64,000 bases of DNA from Paragemmobacter straminiformis (GCF_014243445.1 NZ_JACLQD010000005.1:186001-250000), one strand, 5' to 3'; counted from the first letter of the stretch, positions 9,094 to 19,090 are shown. Program-made: numbers and translations. Notes: generated by a model from the letters alone, not told the origin.

Positions 9094-9204
9094 CAAAACT
9101 GCATCGCTCGGCGGCGAAGGCGGGGGTTGTTAACAAACCTTACTTGGAGAGGGCTGCGCCTTGGTTTAGATTGCACCCATTCTTATGGCTGGGGCACGGC
9201 TGAC

Positions 9205-10050
<846 letters not shown>

Positions 10051-10074
10051 GGCGGGGCAGGGTCAGGCTGAACC

Positions 10075-10103
10075 GGCGGGCCAAGCGATTGGCCCGCCTT
10101 TTT
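10075..10103 (+). terminator. Rho-independent terminator after the pilin-like gene
   Basis: A perfect 9-bp stem (ggcgggcca / tggcccgcc, loop agcgat) is followed directly by TTTTT (10099-10103), 24 bp after the stop codon of the pilin-like gene. The opposite gene (kpsC) ends just beyond. Confidence 0.85.
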
Positions 10104-10119
10104 CATGGCGACGATGCCG

Positions 10120-12171
10120 CTACCGCCAGAGCCACGCCTGCCCCGCCAAAGCGCCCTGCGCCTTGGCCAGCAGGCGGTTGAGCGGGGTCGGGGCGGGGAT
10201 GTCGCCGCTTGCCAGCCGGTCAAGCGCCACTTCGGGCGGGCAGGGGCGGCGGGTGACGGGGTCGTAGTAGCGCGGATAGGCGATCAGGGCTGCGTGGACA
10301 AGGCGCAGCAGCGGCACGGGGGGGCGGCGGCTGCCATCGGGCAGGCGCAGGCGGCGGTCGGGCACGGGGCCGAGATCGCGGGTCAGGCCCCATCCGGCAT
10401 AGAACGGCGCGCCGAGGGTGGTGACGGGCTTGCCACGCAGCAGCGCCTCGAAGCCCAGAAGGGATGTCATGGTCCAGACTTCGGCGCAGAGGTCGAGCAG
10501 GGCCACGGGATCGGTGTGGCGGGCGACGGCGTCGGCCAGCCTTGCCAGTTCGGCTTCGGGGATGGCCCCTTCGCGAAGGCCCGCTTCCACATCGGGATGG
10601 GGTTTGTAGACGATCACCGCTGTCGGGTTGGCGGCGCGGACGGCCTGCAACAGGGCGCGGTTGGTGCGGACCTCGGCCGCGCCGAGACGGATCGAGGCGT
10701 CGTCCTCGACCTGTCCGGGAACGAGGATGCGGTGGCCTTGGGGCAGGTCTGGCGCGGCTTGGCCGAGGTTGTATTTCGACAGGCCCGCGCCGATGATGCG
10801 TGAAAGAAGGCGGTCGGCCCGCGCCTCGGCCCCTGCGGGGAAGGGAGTGGCGATCAGCCGTTCGAGGCGGCTTTCGCGCGTCGGATCGTAGTAGATGCCG
10901 AGATCGTCGGTCACGAGGCTGAGCGGGGGGACGAGATCGGCCCCGAGGCCGCGCGAGCGCAGGAAGCCGTCCTCGCAGCGGAAGCTGGCGAGGTCGGGCG
11001 GCAGGGCCGGTTCCTTGCCCGCCCAGACCAGAAGGGGGCGGCGCGTGGCGCGGGCGGCGGTGATGGCGGTTTCGGACGAGCGGGCGAAGATCAGGGATTT
11101 TTCGCGGCCGAAGACCTGCGCGAGGCGCGGGCGTTTCCACAGGCGCATGCCAAGCGCCACGTATCCGGCACGGTCCTGACGGAAGGCGCGGGTTTCGGCC
11201 TCGAGCTGGTCGACGGCCTCTTCGAAGGAACAGAGGCGGTCGCGGCAGGGGTCATACCAAGTGGGGGCAAGGATCATCGCCACGGCGAAGAGTTGCGCGC
11301 GGGTGAGGCTGCGCTTGCGGCGCGGGATGGGCTGGCGGTCGTGGGTCAGGCCCCATCCGGCGTAGAAGGGCTGGCCGAAGACATGCGGGCGGTGTCCGGC
11401 GAGGATGGCCTCGAACCCCAGTTGCGACGAGACGGCGTAGACGGCGATGGCCCCGTTGAGCAGCGCCCAGGGTGAGACGGGGTCGGAGAGGAGGGTGGCG
11501 TTGGGCGGCAGGGTGGCCGCGCTGTAATGGCCCGCCCGCAGGCCAAGCGCGGTTTCGGGGTGGGTCTTGACGACGATGCGGGCTGTGGGGTGGTCGGCCG
11601 CGGCCTGTGCGAGCATCTCGGCAAAGGTTGCGGGCGAGGCGCCGGAATGTGCGATGGAGGCGTCGCCCCGGGTCTGGTCGATGACCAGAACATATCCCGG
11701 CGCGGGGGGCGCGAGGGCGGGGTCGTGCAGGTTGTATTTCGACAGGTCGAGCGTTTGCAGGCGGGCGATGCCGTCGCGGGCGCGCGCCAGAAGCGTGGTG
11801 TCGTCGAGCGGGTGGGTGATGGCGAGATGTTCGATCAGCGAGGGGGCGGAGGCGTCGAAATGCACGCCAAGCGGGTCGATCAGAAGGCCCAAGGGCGCAT
11901 CGCCCTGACGGCCCGGGCGCAGCGAGCGGAGGAAGGCATCCTCGACGCGGACGAGCGGCAGGTTGCGCCGTGTCGCCATGCGTTCGGCCCGTCCGGCGGT
12001 CGGCGAGCGGCCCCATGCGACGAGGCCGTCGCCCGCCTGCGGCAAGCCGAGGTGCAGGCTATGGCCGGAAAGCGCGAGGATGCGGCGCAGGCGCGGGTTC
12101 AGGAAGCCGCCGTTCAGATAGAACAGCCGCCGGGGTGGCCCCTCGGCGGCTGTGTCGCTGTGCCGGTGCAT
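10120..12171 (-). CDS. kpsC: Capsular polysaccharide biosynthesis protein KpsC (beta-Kdo transferase, duplicated)
   Basis: A 683-residue KpsC-type protein. KpsC adds alternating beta-Kdo residues to the phosphatidylglycerol anchor of ABC-exported capsules, acting at the inner membrane. Two homologous halves (about residues 15-330 and 345-650) are evident. Each has an FLRS-type motif (VEDAFLRSL; CEDGFLRSRG), a SKYNL motif (LDLSKYNLHDPA; AGLSKYNLGQAA) and the loop FYAGWGLT followed by a WYDP or YYDP ending. This fits the known two-GT-domain layout. The ATG at 12171 lies 5 nt after the stop of the upstream export lipoprotein, so they are cotranscribed. Its C-terminal end converges with the pilin-like gene's terminator. 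Confidence 0.9.
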   Translation of the reverse strand: MHRHSDTAAEGPPRRLFYLNGGFLNPRLRRILALSGHSLHLGLPQAGDGLVAWGRSPTAGRAERMATRRNLPLVRVEDAFLRSLRPGRQGDAPLGLLIDPLGVHFDASAPSLIEHLAITHPLDDTTLLARARDGIARLQTLDLSKYNLHDPALAPPAPGYVLVIDQTRGDASIAHSGASPATFAEMLAQAAADHPTARIVVKTHPETALGLRAGHYSAATLPPNATLLSDPVSPWALLNGAIAVYAVSSQLGFEAILAGHRPHVFGQPFYAGWGLTHDRQPIPRRKRSLTRAQLFAVAMILAPTWYDPCRDRLCSFEEAVDQLEAETRAFRQDRAGYVALGMRLWKRPRLAQVFGREKSLIFARSSETAITAARATRRPLLVWAGKEPALPPDLASFRCEDGFLRSRGLGADLVPPLSLVTDDLGIYYDPTRESRLERLIATPFPAGAEARADRLLSRIIGAGLSKYNLGQAAPDLPQGHRILVPGQVEDDASIRLGAAEVRTNRALLQAVRAANPTAVIVYKPHPDVEAGLREGAIPEAELARLADAVARHTDPVALLDLCAEVWTMTSLLGFEALLRGKPVTTLGAPFYAGWGLTRDLGPVPDRRLRLPDGSRRPPVPLLRLVHAALIAYPRYYDPVTRRPCPPEVALDRLASGDIPAPTPLNRLLAKAQGALAGQAWLWR

Positions 12172-12176
12172 CGGCC

Positions 12177-13298
12177 TTACTGGCCGGTAAGCGAGGTGGC
12201 CGCCGCCGTCGTGCCGGTGATCGCGCCGATGGCTTTTTGCCACTGCACATAGGGCGCCTCGGTGACGTAGACCGTGTCGCCGTCGCGCACGAGGAAGTCG
12301 CGCGCCTCGAACATGCCGGTGGGCTGGGTCAGGTCGAGGACGTAGACCATGCGTTGCGCACCGACGAGGTCGTTGCGGCCAAGCACGGCATTGGCAACTT
12401 CGGACGGTTCGTTGCGGAACACGAAAACACCCGTCGGATCGGCGAGGTTGGTGTTCAGGCCGCCGACGATGGCGATGGCCTCGATGGCCGAAAGGGTCTG
12501 GGTCTCGAAGGGGACGCGGTTCTGTGCGCCCGTGGCCCCGAGTGCCGTGAAGGCGCGGCTGTCCTTTTCCACCACGATCTGGTCGCCGGGGCGCAATGCG
12601 ATGTCGAGTGCGGGGTTCTGGTAGAGGTCTTGCAGCCAGACCTTGCCGGTCTGGCCGTTGCGGGTGACGCGGATGATGGCCTGACCGGGGTCGATCTTTA
12701 CCCCGCCCGCGCGGGCGAGCATGGTCGAGAGCGTGCGGGTCGGCCGTTCGATGGCGTAGATGCCCTGGGCATTCGCCTCGCCCGCGATGGAGACGGTCGA
12801 GCCGTCGCCCGCGATGCGTTGCACGATCACCTGCGGGTCGGGGGTCTGGCTGTCGAGCTTGCCCGCGATCTCGTTGCGCAATTCCTCGGGGGATTTGCCC
12901 GAGGCCTTGATGCGGCCGGCGTAGGGGATGAAGATCTCGCCCTTGCCGTCGACCTGCAATTCGTTGAGCTGCGACAGGCGCTGGCCCGAATTGCCGAGCA
13001 GCGGGTCGTCCTTGACGTTTTCGTAGACGGTGAGCGAGAGCTTGTCGCCCGCGGCGATCTGGTCGGAGCCGATGACGCCCGCGTTGAGGAAGCCGTTGGA
13101 AAAGCCGTAGGAGGGTGTCACCGCCGTGGCGCGGGTGACGCGGCTGTTGACCTGCACGACGAAGGCGTCGCCCTGTTTCAGGACCGAGCCGCGATAGATT
13201 TCCGCCTTGTTTGGACCGCTGCGGGGCAGGCCGCAGCCTGCCATGCTTGCGCATAGCAACGAAAGGGCCATGACCTTGGCCCCGTAAGATACCGACAT
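12177..13298 (-). CDS. Outer-membrane polysaccharide export lipoprotein (Wza/KpsD-like)
   Basis: A 373-residue lipoprotein. The start at 13298 gives a clean signal peptide with lipobox SMAGC (Cys at about residue 22); the longer frame start is unlikely. A polysaccharide-export (PES) domain lies at about residues 80-160, with DKLSLTVYENV and GEIFIPYAGRIKASGKSPEELR. Two SLBB-type beta-grasp repeats follow (VSIAGEANAQGIYAI; an N-terminal part with RPGDQIVVEKDSRAF). Such proteins form an octameric channel that carries capsule across the outer membrane. It sits between KpsS-like and KpsC-like genes with a 5-nt spacing to the latter. An AAGGAG site precedes the start by 14 nt. Confidence 0.88.
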   Translation of the reverse strand: MSVSYGAKVMALSLLCASMAGCGLPRSGPNKAEIYRGSVLKQGDAFVVQVNSRVTRATAVTPSYGFSNGFLNAGVIGSDQIAAGDKLSLTVYENVKDDPLLGNSGQRLSQLNELQVDGKGEIFIPYAGRIKASGKSPEELRNEIAGKLDSQTPDPQVIVQRIAGDGSTVSIAGEANAQGIYAIERPTRTLSTMLARAGGVKIDPGQAIIRVTRNGQTGKVWLQDLYQNPALDIALRPGDQIVVEKDSRAFTALGATGAQNRVPFETQTLSAIEAIAIVGGLNTNLADPTGVFVFRNEPSEVANAVLGRNDLVGAQRMVYVLDLTQPTGMFEARDFLVRDGDTVYVTEAPYVQWQKAIGAITGTTAAATSLTGQ

Positions 13299-13405
13299 TG
13301 CCACTGCTCGGGCTCCTTGAATGGAGTTTGCCTCAAGTTTTGACGACAAGCCTACAGGAAGACGGGGTTATTTGCCAAGTGACTTGGGGCGGAACGGCCG
13401 AAAGG

Positions 13406-14695
13406 TCAGTTCACGGCGTAGAACTGTTGCCGGGGGGACGCGTTGCCCGCGAGAAGCGAGTCGTAAGGATCTTCGGCTGCGAGCATGAGGTCGACCACCT
13501 GACGCAGAAGGGCGCGGCGTCCGCCGGCGGCGTAGAAGCCGCCCGGAATTTGCGAGGTTTCAAGCAGATAGCGGCGGAAATCGCGGTAGGCGCGGGCGTC
13601 GGGGCGGGTGGGCGCGGCGAAGAACGCGGCAGGGTCCTGTGTCGAGACGAATTCGGGCTTGGCATAGACCGCCTGTCCGAAGGCCCGGAGCGGAAGGCCG
13701 CGCCAGAGCGCCTGTTGCCCCGCGGTGGAATTGACCGTGACGGCGCTGCGCGCGTGGTCGAGCAGCTGCGCGAGCTTGCCGCCGCGCACCACATGGACGC
13801 GCCCGGCCAGACCGTGGCGCGCGGCGATGGCGCGGATGTCGCGGCGCAGGGGGGTGCGGTCATCCTCGAGCGGGTGGGCCTTGAAGACGAGGTGGTGATG
13901 GGGTGGCGCGCCTGCGGCGAAACCCGCGATCACGGTTTTCGCAAAGTCGGCCATGCTGGAAAAGGGCGAATGGGCGCGAAAACTGGCGTCATGTTCCAGT
14001 TGCAGAAGCACGATGTGATAGGGGTAGCCGCCGCGACGGATGCGGGCGGTGGCGAATTTGCGCTGCCACCTGTGGAGGGGTTGCAGCAGCAGGCGGCGGA
14101 GGTGGAGTTTGGCTTCCTGCCAGACCGTGATCTCGCGGTGGGGACGGTAGGCGCGGTAATCCCAGAAGCCGGCAAAGACGAACCAGTGATAGAGCGCGCC
14201 CCAGAACATGTGCTGGCGCATGTCGCCCCAATGCGCGGGGGCATCGGGTTGGCTGGAATCGCTTTGGGCAAGGGCGGCCTGCATTTGCGCCACGGATGTG
14301 TGCATCAGCCGCGAATGGCCGTTCGACCCGCCGCGTTCGTAGGTGACCCAGTAGGGGCGGAGGTAGCCCTCCTCGAACACATGGATGGTCAGCCCGGCCT
14401 TGCGGGCTTCGGCAATGGCTGCGGCATGCAGGGGGCGGGTGTCGCCGTAGAGGACGATGTCGGTCAGCGACAGGTCGGTGACGAGGCGGGCGAAGGTGGC
14501 GGGCCAATCCCCGACCGTGCCGCGATAGGGGATGTAGCTTGCCGCGTCGGGCCAGAAGGCATGGTCGCCCCGGTTGAAGCCTGCGCGATGGACCGTCGCA
14601 CCCGAGGCGCGCAGCATCGCGCCGAGTTGCCCGAAGAACGGGCCGTGCGGGCCTTGCAGAAGCAGGAAATGGCGGCCTTGGCCGGATACTCGCAT
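13406..14695 (-). CDS. kpsS: Capsular polysaccharide biosynthesis protein KpsS-like (Kdo transferase)
   Basis: A 429-residue protein of the capsule-synthesis (Capsule_synth) family. KpsS attaches the first beta-Kdo to the lipid anchor. Seen: HFLLLQGPHGPFFGQLG at the N-terminus, the mid-protein HVFEEGYLRPYWVTYERGG (the conserved E-x-G-Y-x-R-P motif of KpsS), HHHLVFKAHPLEDDRTP, and TVNSTAGQQALWRGLP near the C-terminus, which form the nucleotide-sugar site. The start at 14695 is an ATG following an AGG about 11 nt away. It is first in the KpsS - Wza-like - KpsC order, 107 bp before the next gene. KpsM/T/E/F homologues are not in the window, so the transporter part must lie elsewhere. Confidence 0.88.
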   Translation of the reverse strand: MRVSGQGRHFLLLQGPHGPFFGQLGAMLRASGATVHRAGFNRGDHAFWPDAASYIPYRGTVGDWPATFARLVTDLSLTDIVLYGDTRPLHAAAIAEARKAGLTIHVFEEGYLRPYWVTYERGGSNGHSRLMHTSVAQMQAALAQSDSSQPDAPAHWGDMRQHMFWGALYHWFVFAGFWDYRAYRPHREITVWQEAKLHLRRLLLQPLHRWQRKFATARIRRGGYPYHIVLLQLEHDASFRAHSPFSSMADFAKTVIAGFAAGAPPHHHLVFKAHPLEDDRTPLRRDIRAIAARHGLAGRVHVVRGGKLAQLLDHARSAVTVNSTAGQQALWRGLPLRAFGQAVYAKPEFVSTQDPAAFFAAPTRPDARAYRDFRRYLLETSQIPGGFYAAGGRRALLRQVVDLMLAAEDPYDSLLAGNASPRQQFYAVN

Positions 14696-14766
14696 GGGAC
14701 AACCTGTCGTGGACGACAGCGCCAAGGATAGGCCGAAAGCCCGGACGTGGGAAGGGTGCGCTGGTG

Positions 14767-14794
14767 CGAAGAATTTTCGGACGAAAATTCTTCG
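14767..14794. repeat. AT-rich hairpin and half copy of the intergenic element
   Basis: A perfect 13-bp inverted repeat (cgaagaattttcg / cgaaaattcttcg) with a 2-nt centre lies in the 214-bp divergent gap between kpsS and the MocR gene. At 14818-14833 the text gggggatatttggg resembles the left inner arm of elements A-D, and a ggggggcttgcccc-like stem (about 14848-14868) resembles the outer arm, but the right half is missing. This therefore looks like a degenerate half element. Promoters for the two divergent genes must overlap this stretch. Confidence 0.6.
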
Positions 14795-14909
14795 TCGGTG
14801 GCGGGGTGGCGGGCGGGTGGGGGATATTTGGGCCGGCGTGGCAGCGGGGGGCTTGCCCCTGCGGGGGGATTGGGTCGATATAGCCAGATCAACGCGAGGA
14901 TCAGGCCAG

Positions 14910-16379
14910 ATGGCGATACCGGTCGAGAGCTTCTTTCTGCCGCAAGGGGCTGCGGGAACCCTCCAGCAGCGCATCCGGCAGATGGTTTCCGAAGGGATCC
15001 TGTCGGGGCGGTTCCGGGCCGGGGACCGGATGCCGTCGAGCCGCGGGTTGGCCGAGCATCTGGGGGTGAGCCGGATCACGGTGACGCTGGCCTATACCGA
15101 GCTTGTCTCGTCCGATTACCTGACGGCGCGGGGGCGGTCGGGGTATTACGTGAGCGAGGGGGTTCCGGTGCAGCCCGCCTTTCGCCCCGTGCCGAAGCGC
15201 GAGGAGCGGGTGGATTGGGCGGCGGTGACGGGGGGGCGGTTCTCGCGCCAGCCCAAGCTCGACCGGCCCGAGGACTGGCGGGCCTATCCCTATCCGTTCA
15301 TCTACGGTCAGGCGGATGCGGCCTTGTTCGACCACCAGAACTGGCGGCTCTGCGCGGTGCAGGCGCTGGGGCGGCGGGATTTCGAGACCTTGACGGGGGA
15401 TTACTACGAGCAGGACGATCCGATGCTGATCGAATACATCCTGCGCAACATCCTGCCGCGGCGGGGCATCGTGGCGCGCCCGTCCGAGGTGCTTGTCACG
15501 ATGGGGGCGCAGAACGCGCTTTGGCTGGCGGCGCAGGTGCTGCTGGGGGCGGGCAAGGTGGTGGCGCTGGAGAACCCCTGTTACCCGCCGTTCCGTGGCA
15601 TGGTCGCCCAGACCGGCGCGCGGATCGCGGCGGTGGATGTGGATGCCGAGGGCTTGCCGCCCGAGGCCCTGCCCGAGGGGGTGGATGTGGTGTTTCTGAC
15701 CGCGAGCCACCATTGCCCGACCAATGCGACCCTGCCTGTCGAGCGGCGCAACGCGCTGCTCAGGGCTGCGTCCGAGCGGAATTTCATCGTGGTCGAGGAT
15801 GACTACGAATTCGAGATGAGCTTTCTGCGGCCTGTGTCGCCCTCGCTCAAATCCCTCGATGCCGAGGGGCGGGTGGTGCATGCGGGGTCGTTCTCGAAGT
15901 CGATCTTTCCGGGGTTGCGGCTGGGCTGGCTGGTGGGATCGGAAGGGTTCATCCGCGAGGCGCGGGCCTTGCGGGGGCAGGTGTTGCGCCATCCGCCGGG
16001 GCATATGCAGCGGACGGCGGCCTATTTCCTGTCGCTGGGCCATTATGACGCGCTGGTGAACCGGATGAAGGCCGCGTTCCGCAAGCGGCGCATGGCGATG
16101 GACGAGGCGATTGCCGCCAATGGTCTGACGGTGGCGGGGCAGGGCGGGTTCGGCGGGTCGTCGTTCTGGATGCAGGCGCCCGACGGTGTGGATACCGAGG
16201 CGCTGGCGTTGCGCCTGCGGGGCGAGGGGGTGCTGATCGAACCGGGGCGGGTGTTCTTTGCGCCGGAAGCCGAGCGGCGGAATTTCTACCGTCTGGCCTA
16301 TTCCTCGATTCAGGCGACGCGGATCGCGGAAGGCATCGCGCGCATCGCGCGGGTGATCGGGCAGGGGGGCGGGCGATGA
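14910..16379 (+). CDS. MocR/PdxR-type regulator (GntR winged helix plus aminotransferase domain)
   Basis: 489 residues. A GntR winged helix lies at about residues 15-80 (GTLQQRIRQMVSEGILSGRF; PSSRGLAEHLGVSRITVTLAY). It is followed by a class I aminotransferase-like domain with the PLP lysine at about residue 330 (SFSKSIFPGLRLGWLVG). MocR proteins bind PLP and a small amine and switch target genes, often regulating a divergent neighbour. Here that neighbour is kpsS across 214 bp, but no evidence ties it to capsule; targets may be elsewhere. The ATG at 14910 follows GAGGA 10 nt upstream. Its relation to TauR, EnuR or PdxR subgroups is not resolved. Confidence 0.88.
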   Translation: MAIPVESFFLPQGAAGTLQQRIRQMVSEGILSGRFRAGDRMPSSRGLAEHLGVSRITVTLAYTELVSSDYLTARGRSGYYVSEGVPVQPAFRPVPKREERVDWAAVTGGRFSRQPKLDRPEDWRAYPYPFIYGQADAALFDHQNWRLCAVQALGRRDFETLTGDYYEQDDPMLIEYILRNILPRRGIVARPSEVLVTMGAQNALWLAAQVLLGAGKVVALENPCYPPFRGMVAQTGARIAAVDVDAEGLPPEALPEGVDVVFLTASHHCPTNATLPVERRNALLRAASERNFIVVEDDYEFEMSFLRPVSPSLKSLDAEGRVVHAGSFSKSIFPGLRLGWLVGSEGFIREARALRGQVLRHPPGHMQRTAAYFLSLGHYDALVNRMKAAFRKRRMAMDEAIAANGLTVAGQGGFGGSSFWMQAPDGVDTEALALRLRGEGVLIEPGRVFFAPEAERRNFYRLAYSSIQATRIAEGIARIARVIGQGGGR

Positions 16380-16420
16380 GCGGTGACCTTTTCCCTGACC
16401 TTTCCCTTCGCCCCGTTTGC

Positions 16421-16468
16421 GCCCCCGTCCGCGCCCCCGTCCGCGCCCCCGTCCGCGCCCCCGTCTGC
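16421..16468. repeat. Four tandem 12-bp repeats upstream of the helicase gene
   Basis: The unit gcccccgtccgc is repeated four times, the last with one change (t for c). It lies between the MocR stop and the helicase ATG. An in-frame extension of the helicase would read it as a (RP)n tail, which is unlikely to be translated. Confidence 0.75.
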
Positions 16469-16506
16469 GCCGCCGGAATTGCAGACCAGCGCCCGGGCTT
16501 GCGCGG

Positions 16507-18903
16507 ATGAGCCTGCTTCCCCCCCCGCTTGCCGACTGGATCGCCGCGCGTGGCTGGTCCTTGCATCCGCATCAGGAGGCGATGCTGCAACGGGCCGCTG
16601 CGCCCGCGACGCTGCTGATCGCGCCGACGGGGGGCGGCAAGACGCTGGCGGGGTTCTTGCCGACGCTGGCAGAGCTGGGCGCGCGGCCCGAGGCGGGGTT
16701 GCATACGATCTACATCTCGCCGCTCAAGGCGCTGGCCGCCGACATCCGGCGCAATTTGCGCACACCCGTCGAGGGGGCCGGACTCGCGATACGGATCGAG
16801 GACCGCACGGGGGATACAAGCTACACCCAGCGGCGGCGGCAGCGGGCCGATCCGCCGCATATCCTGCTGACCACGCCGGAAAGCCTTGGGCTGCTGCTGA
16901 GCTACGAGGATGCGCCGCGCCTTTTTGCCAAAGTGCAGCGGGTGGTGGTGGACGAGATCCACGCCTTGGCGGAATCGAAGCGCGGCGACCAGCTGATGCT
17001 GCTTCTGTCGCGCTTGCAGGCATTGGCGCCGGGGCTGCGGCGGGTGGGGCTTTCGGCCACGGTCGAGGACCCGCCGGCGCTGGCGCGGTTTCTTGCGCCG
17101 GGCGGCTGCGCGGTGCTGGTGGCCGATCCGGGGCCGGAGCCGGATATCGCCATGCTCGAGACCGACGCCCCGCCCCCCTGGAGTGGCGGCGGGGGGCGCT
17201 ATGCCATTCCCGCGATCCTCGAGGAGGTGAGGCGGCATCGCACGACCTTGATCTTTCACAACACGAGGGCGCAGGCGGAGCTGTTCTTTCACGACCTGTG
17301 GTTGCAGAATTCCGATGATCTGCCGATTGGCATCCATCACGGCTCGCTCTCGCGCGAGCAGCGCGAAAGGGTGGAGGCGGCGATGGTGGCGGGGCAGTTG
17401 CGCGCCATCGTCTGCACCGGATCGCTTGATCTGGGGATCGACTGGGGGGATGTCGATCTGGTGGTTCAGGTCGGCGCGCCGAAGAATGTGAAGCGGCTGG
17501 TGCAGCGGATCGGGCGGGCGAACCACCGCTACAACGCGCCGTCAAAGGCGCTGCTGGTGCCTGCGAACCGGTTCGAGGTGGTGGAATGCCGCGCGGCGCT
17601 CGAGGCGGTGCGCGCGCATGATCTGGATGGCGAGCCGCGCGGGGCGGGGCCGCGCGATGTGCTGTGCCAGCATATCCTGCTGACGGCTGCGGCGGGGCCT
17701 TTCGACGCGGATGCGCTTTATGCCGAGGTGGTGACGGCCGGCCCCTATGCGGGGCTGGCGCGGGCAGAGTTCGACGCCTGTCTCGATTTCGTGGCCACGG
17801 GGGGCTATGCGCTGCGGGCCTATGACCGCTGGCAGCGGCTGATGCAGCGGGACGGCAAGTGGCAGTTGCGCGACCCGCGCAGCGCCGCGCCGATCAGGCA
17901 GAACCTTGGCACGATCATCGACACCGAAACCCTGAAGGTGCGGCTGCGCAACCGCATGGGCGGCACCCCGCTTGGCGAGGTCGAGGAGGATTTCGCGGCC
18001 ACCCTGACGGCGGGGGATACCTTTCTGATCGGGGGGCAGGTCGTGCGCTTCGAGGGGTTGAAGGAGTTGACGGTCGAAGTGTCGCGCGCTGCGGGACGCA
18101 CGCCGAAGGTGGCGGTCTACAACGGGACGAAATTCGCGACCTCGACCCTGCTGACGCAGCGGATCATGGCGATGTTCCAAAAGCCGGATTGGCCGGAATT
18201 GCCATTGCATACGGCCGAATGGCTTGCCTTGCAGCGTGAAGTCAGCCGATTGCCCGAACCGTCGCGGCTTCTGGTGGAAAGTTTCCCGCACGACGGGCGC
18301 GAGCATCTGGCGGTTTACGGCTTCGCCGGACGCAATGCCAATGCGACGCTTGGCCTGCTGGTGACCAAGCGGATGGAGGAGCAGGGGCTGGCGCCGCTGG
18401 GCTTTACCTGCACCGATTACGCCACGCTGATCTGGGGGCTGGAGCCGGTTCTGGACCCCGCGCCGCTGTTCGAGGTGGAAGCCCTGCGCGAAGGTCTGGA
18501 GACATGGCTTGCGGGCAATGCGGTGATGAAGCGGACCTTCCGCAACTCGGCCATCATCTCGGGGCTGATCGAGCGGAACAATCAGGGGCGGCGCAAGTCG
18601 GGGCGGCAGGCGACATTCTCGTCGGATATCCTGTATGACACGCTGCGGAAGTATGATCCGGGGCATCTGCTGTTGCAGATCACGCGCGAGGAGGCCGAGC
18701 GCGGTCTGGTCGATTTCGCGCGGATCGAGGAGATGCTGGCGCGGGTGCAGGGGCGGGTCGACTGTCTGCGCCTTGCGCGCGTGACGCCGCTTGCGGCGCC
18801 GCTCTTCCTCGAGCCGGGACGGATTCCGGTGCAGGGCGCGGGGCGCGACCGGCTGGTGCAGGATGCGGCGCGCGAGCTGATGCGGGCCGCGGGGCTGGAA
18901 TAG
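16507..18903 (+). CDS. Lhr-type DEAD/DEAH-box DNA helicase, ligase-associated class
   Basis: A 798-residue superfamily 2 helicase. Walker A APTGGGKT is at about residues 38-45, the DEAH-like box VVVDEIHAL follows about 110 residues later, and domain 2 shows FHNTRAQAELFFH, a TGSLDLGIDWGDVDLVVQVG block and the motif VI-like QRIGRANHR. The C-terminal half is the large Lhr-core extension with winged-helix and beta-barrel parts. This matches the 'ligase-associated DNA damage response DExH-box helicase' family, normally encoded beside an ATP-dependent DNA ligase and an exonuclease-like protein. Neither partner is adjacent here. The ATG at 16507 gives the usual N-terminus (PPPLADWIAARGWSLHPHQ). It probably acts on DNA repair intermediates. 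Confidence 0.87.
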   Translation: MSLLPPPLADWIAARGWSLHPHQEAMLQRAAAPATLLIAPTGGGKTLAGFLPTLAELGARPEAGLHTIYISPLKALAADIRRNLRTPVEGAGLAIRIEDRTGDTSYTQRRRQRADPPHILLTTPESLGLLLSYEDAPRLFAKVQRVVVDEIHALAESKRGDQLMLLLSRLQALAPGLRRVGLSATVEDPPALARFLAPGGCAVLVADPGPEPDIAMLETDAPPPWSGGGGRYAIPAILEEVRRHRTTLIFHNTRAQAELFFHDLWLQNSDDLPIGIHHGSLSREQRERVEAAMVAGQLRAIVCTGSLDLGIDWGDVDLVVQVGAPKNVKRLVQRIGRANHRYNAPSKALLVPANRFEVVECRAALEAVRAHDLDGEPRGAGPRDVLCQHILLTAAAGPFDADALYAEVVTAGPYAGLARAEFDACLDFVATGGYALRAYDRWQRLMQRDGKWQLRDPRSAAPIRQNLGTIIDTETLKVRLRNRMGGTPLGEVEEDFAATLTAGDTFLIGGQVVRFEGLKELTVEVSRAAGRTPKVAVYNGTKFATSTLLTQRIMAMFQKPDWPELPLHTAEWLALQREVSRLPEPSRLLVESFPHDGREHLAVYGFAGRNANATLGLLVTKRMEEQGLAPLGFTCTDYATLIWGLEPVLDPAPLFEVEALREGLETWLAGNAVMKRTFRNSAIISGLIERNNQGRRKSGRQATFSSDILYDTLRKYDPGHLLLQITREEAERGLVDFARIEEMLARVQGRVDCLRLARVTPLAAPLFLEPGRIPVQGAGRDRLVQDAARELMRAAGLE

Positions 18904-18934
18904 GCAGGGCCTTGCGCCGTGGTGCCTGTTGCCC

Positions 18935-19090
18935 GGGGGGCTGTCTGCCCCCCGCGGCGCGTGCCGCGCCTCCCCCCGAGGATATTTGCACGAGTATGAA
19001 AGCGCTGCGTCCGGCTGCTTCCTCTTGCCGGAAATATCCTCGGGGGGTGAGGGGCGCGGAACGCGGCCCGAGGGGGGCAGACGGCCCCCC
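18935..19090. repeat. Nested inverted-repeat intergenic element, copy B
   Basis: The outer arms are ggggggctgtctgcccccc (18935-18953) and its near-complement (19072-19090, 18 of 19 pairs). The inner arms are ccccccgaggatattt (18972-18987) and aaatatcctcgggggg (19032-19047), a perfect 16 bp. The centre includes gagtatgaaagc and cttcctcttgccgg, both shared with copy D. It lies in the 304-bp gap between two plus-strand genes (helicase and YmdB-like), so it is not confined to convergent ends. Nothing else is seen in this gap. Confidence 0.9.
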
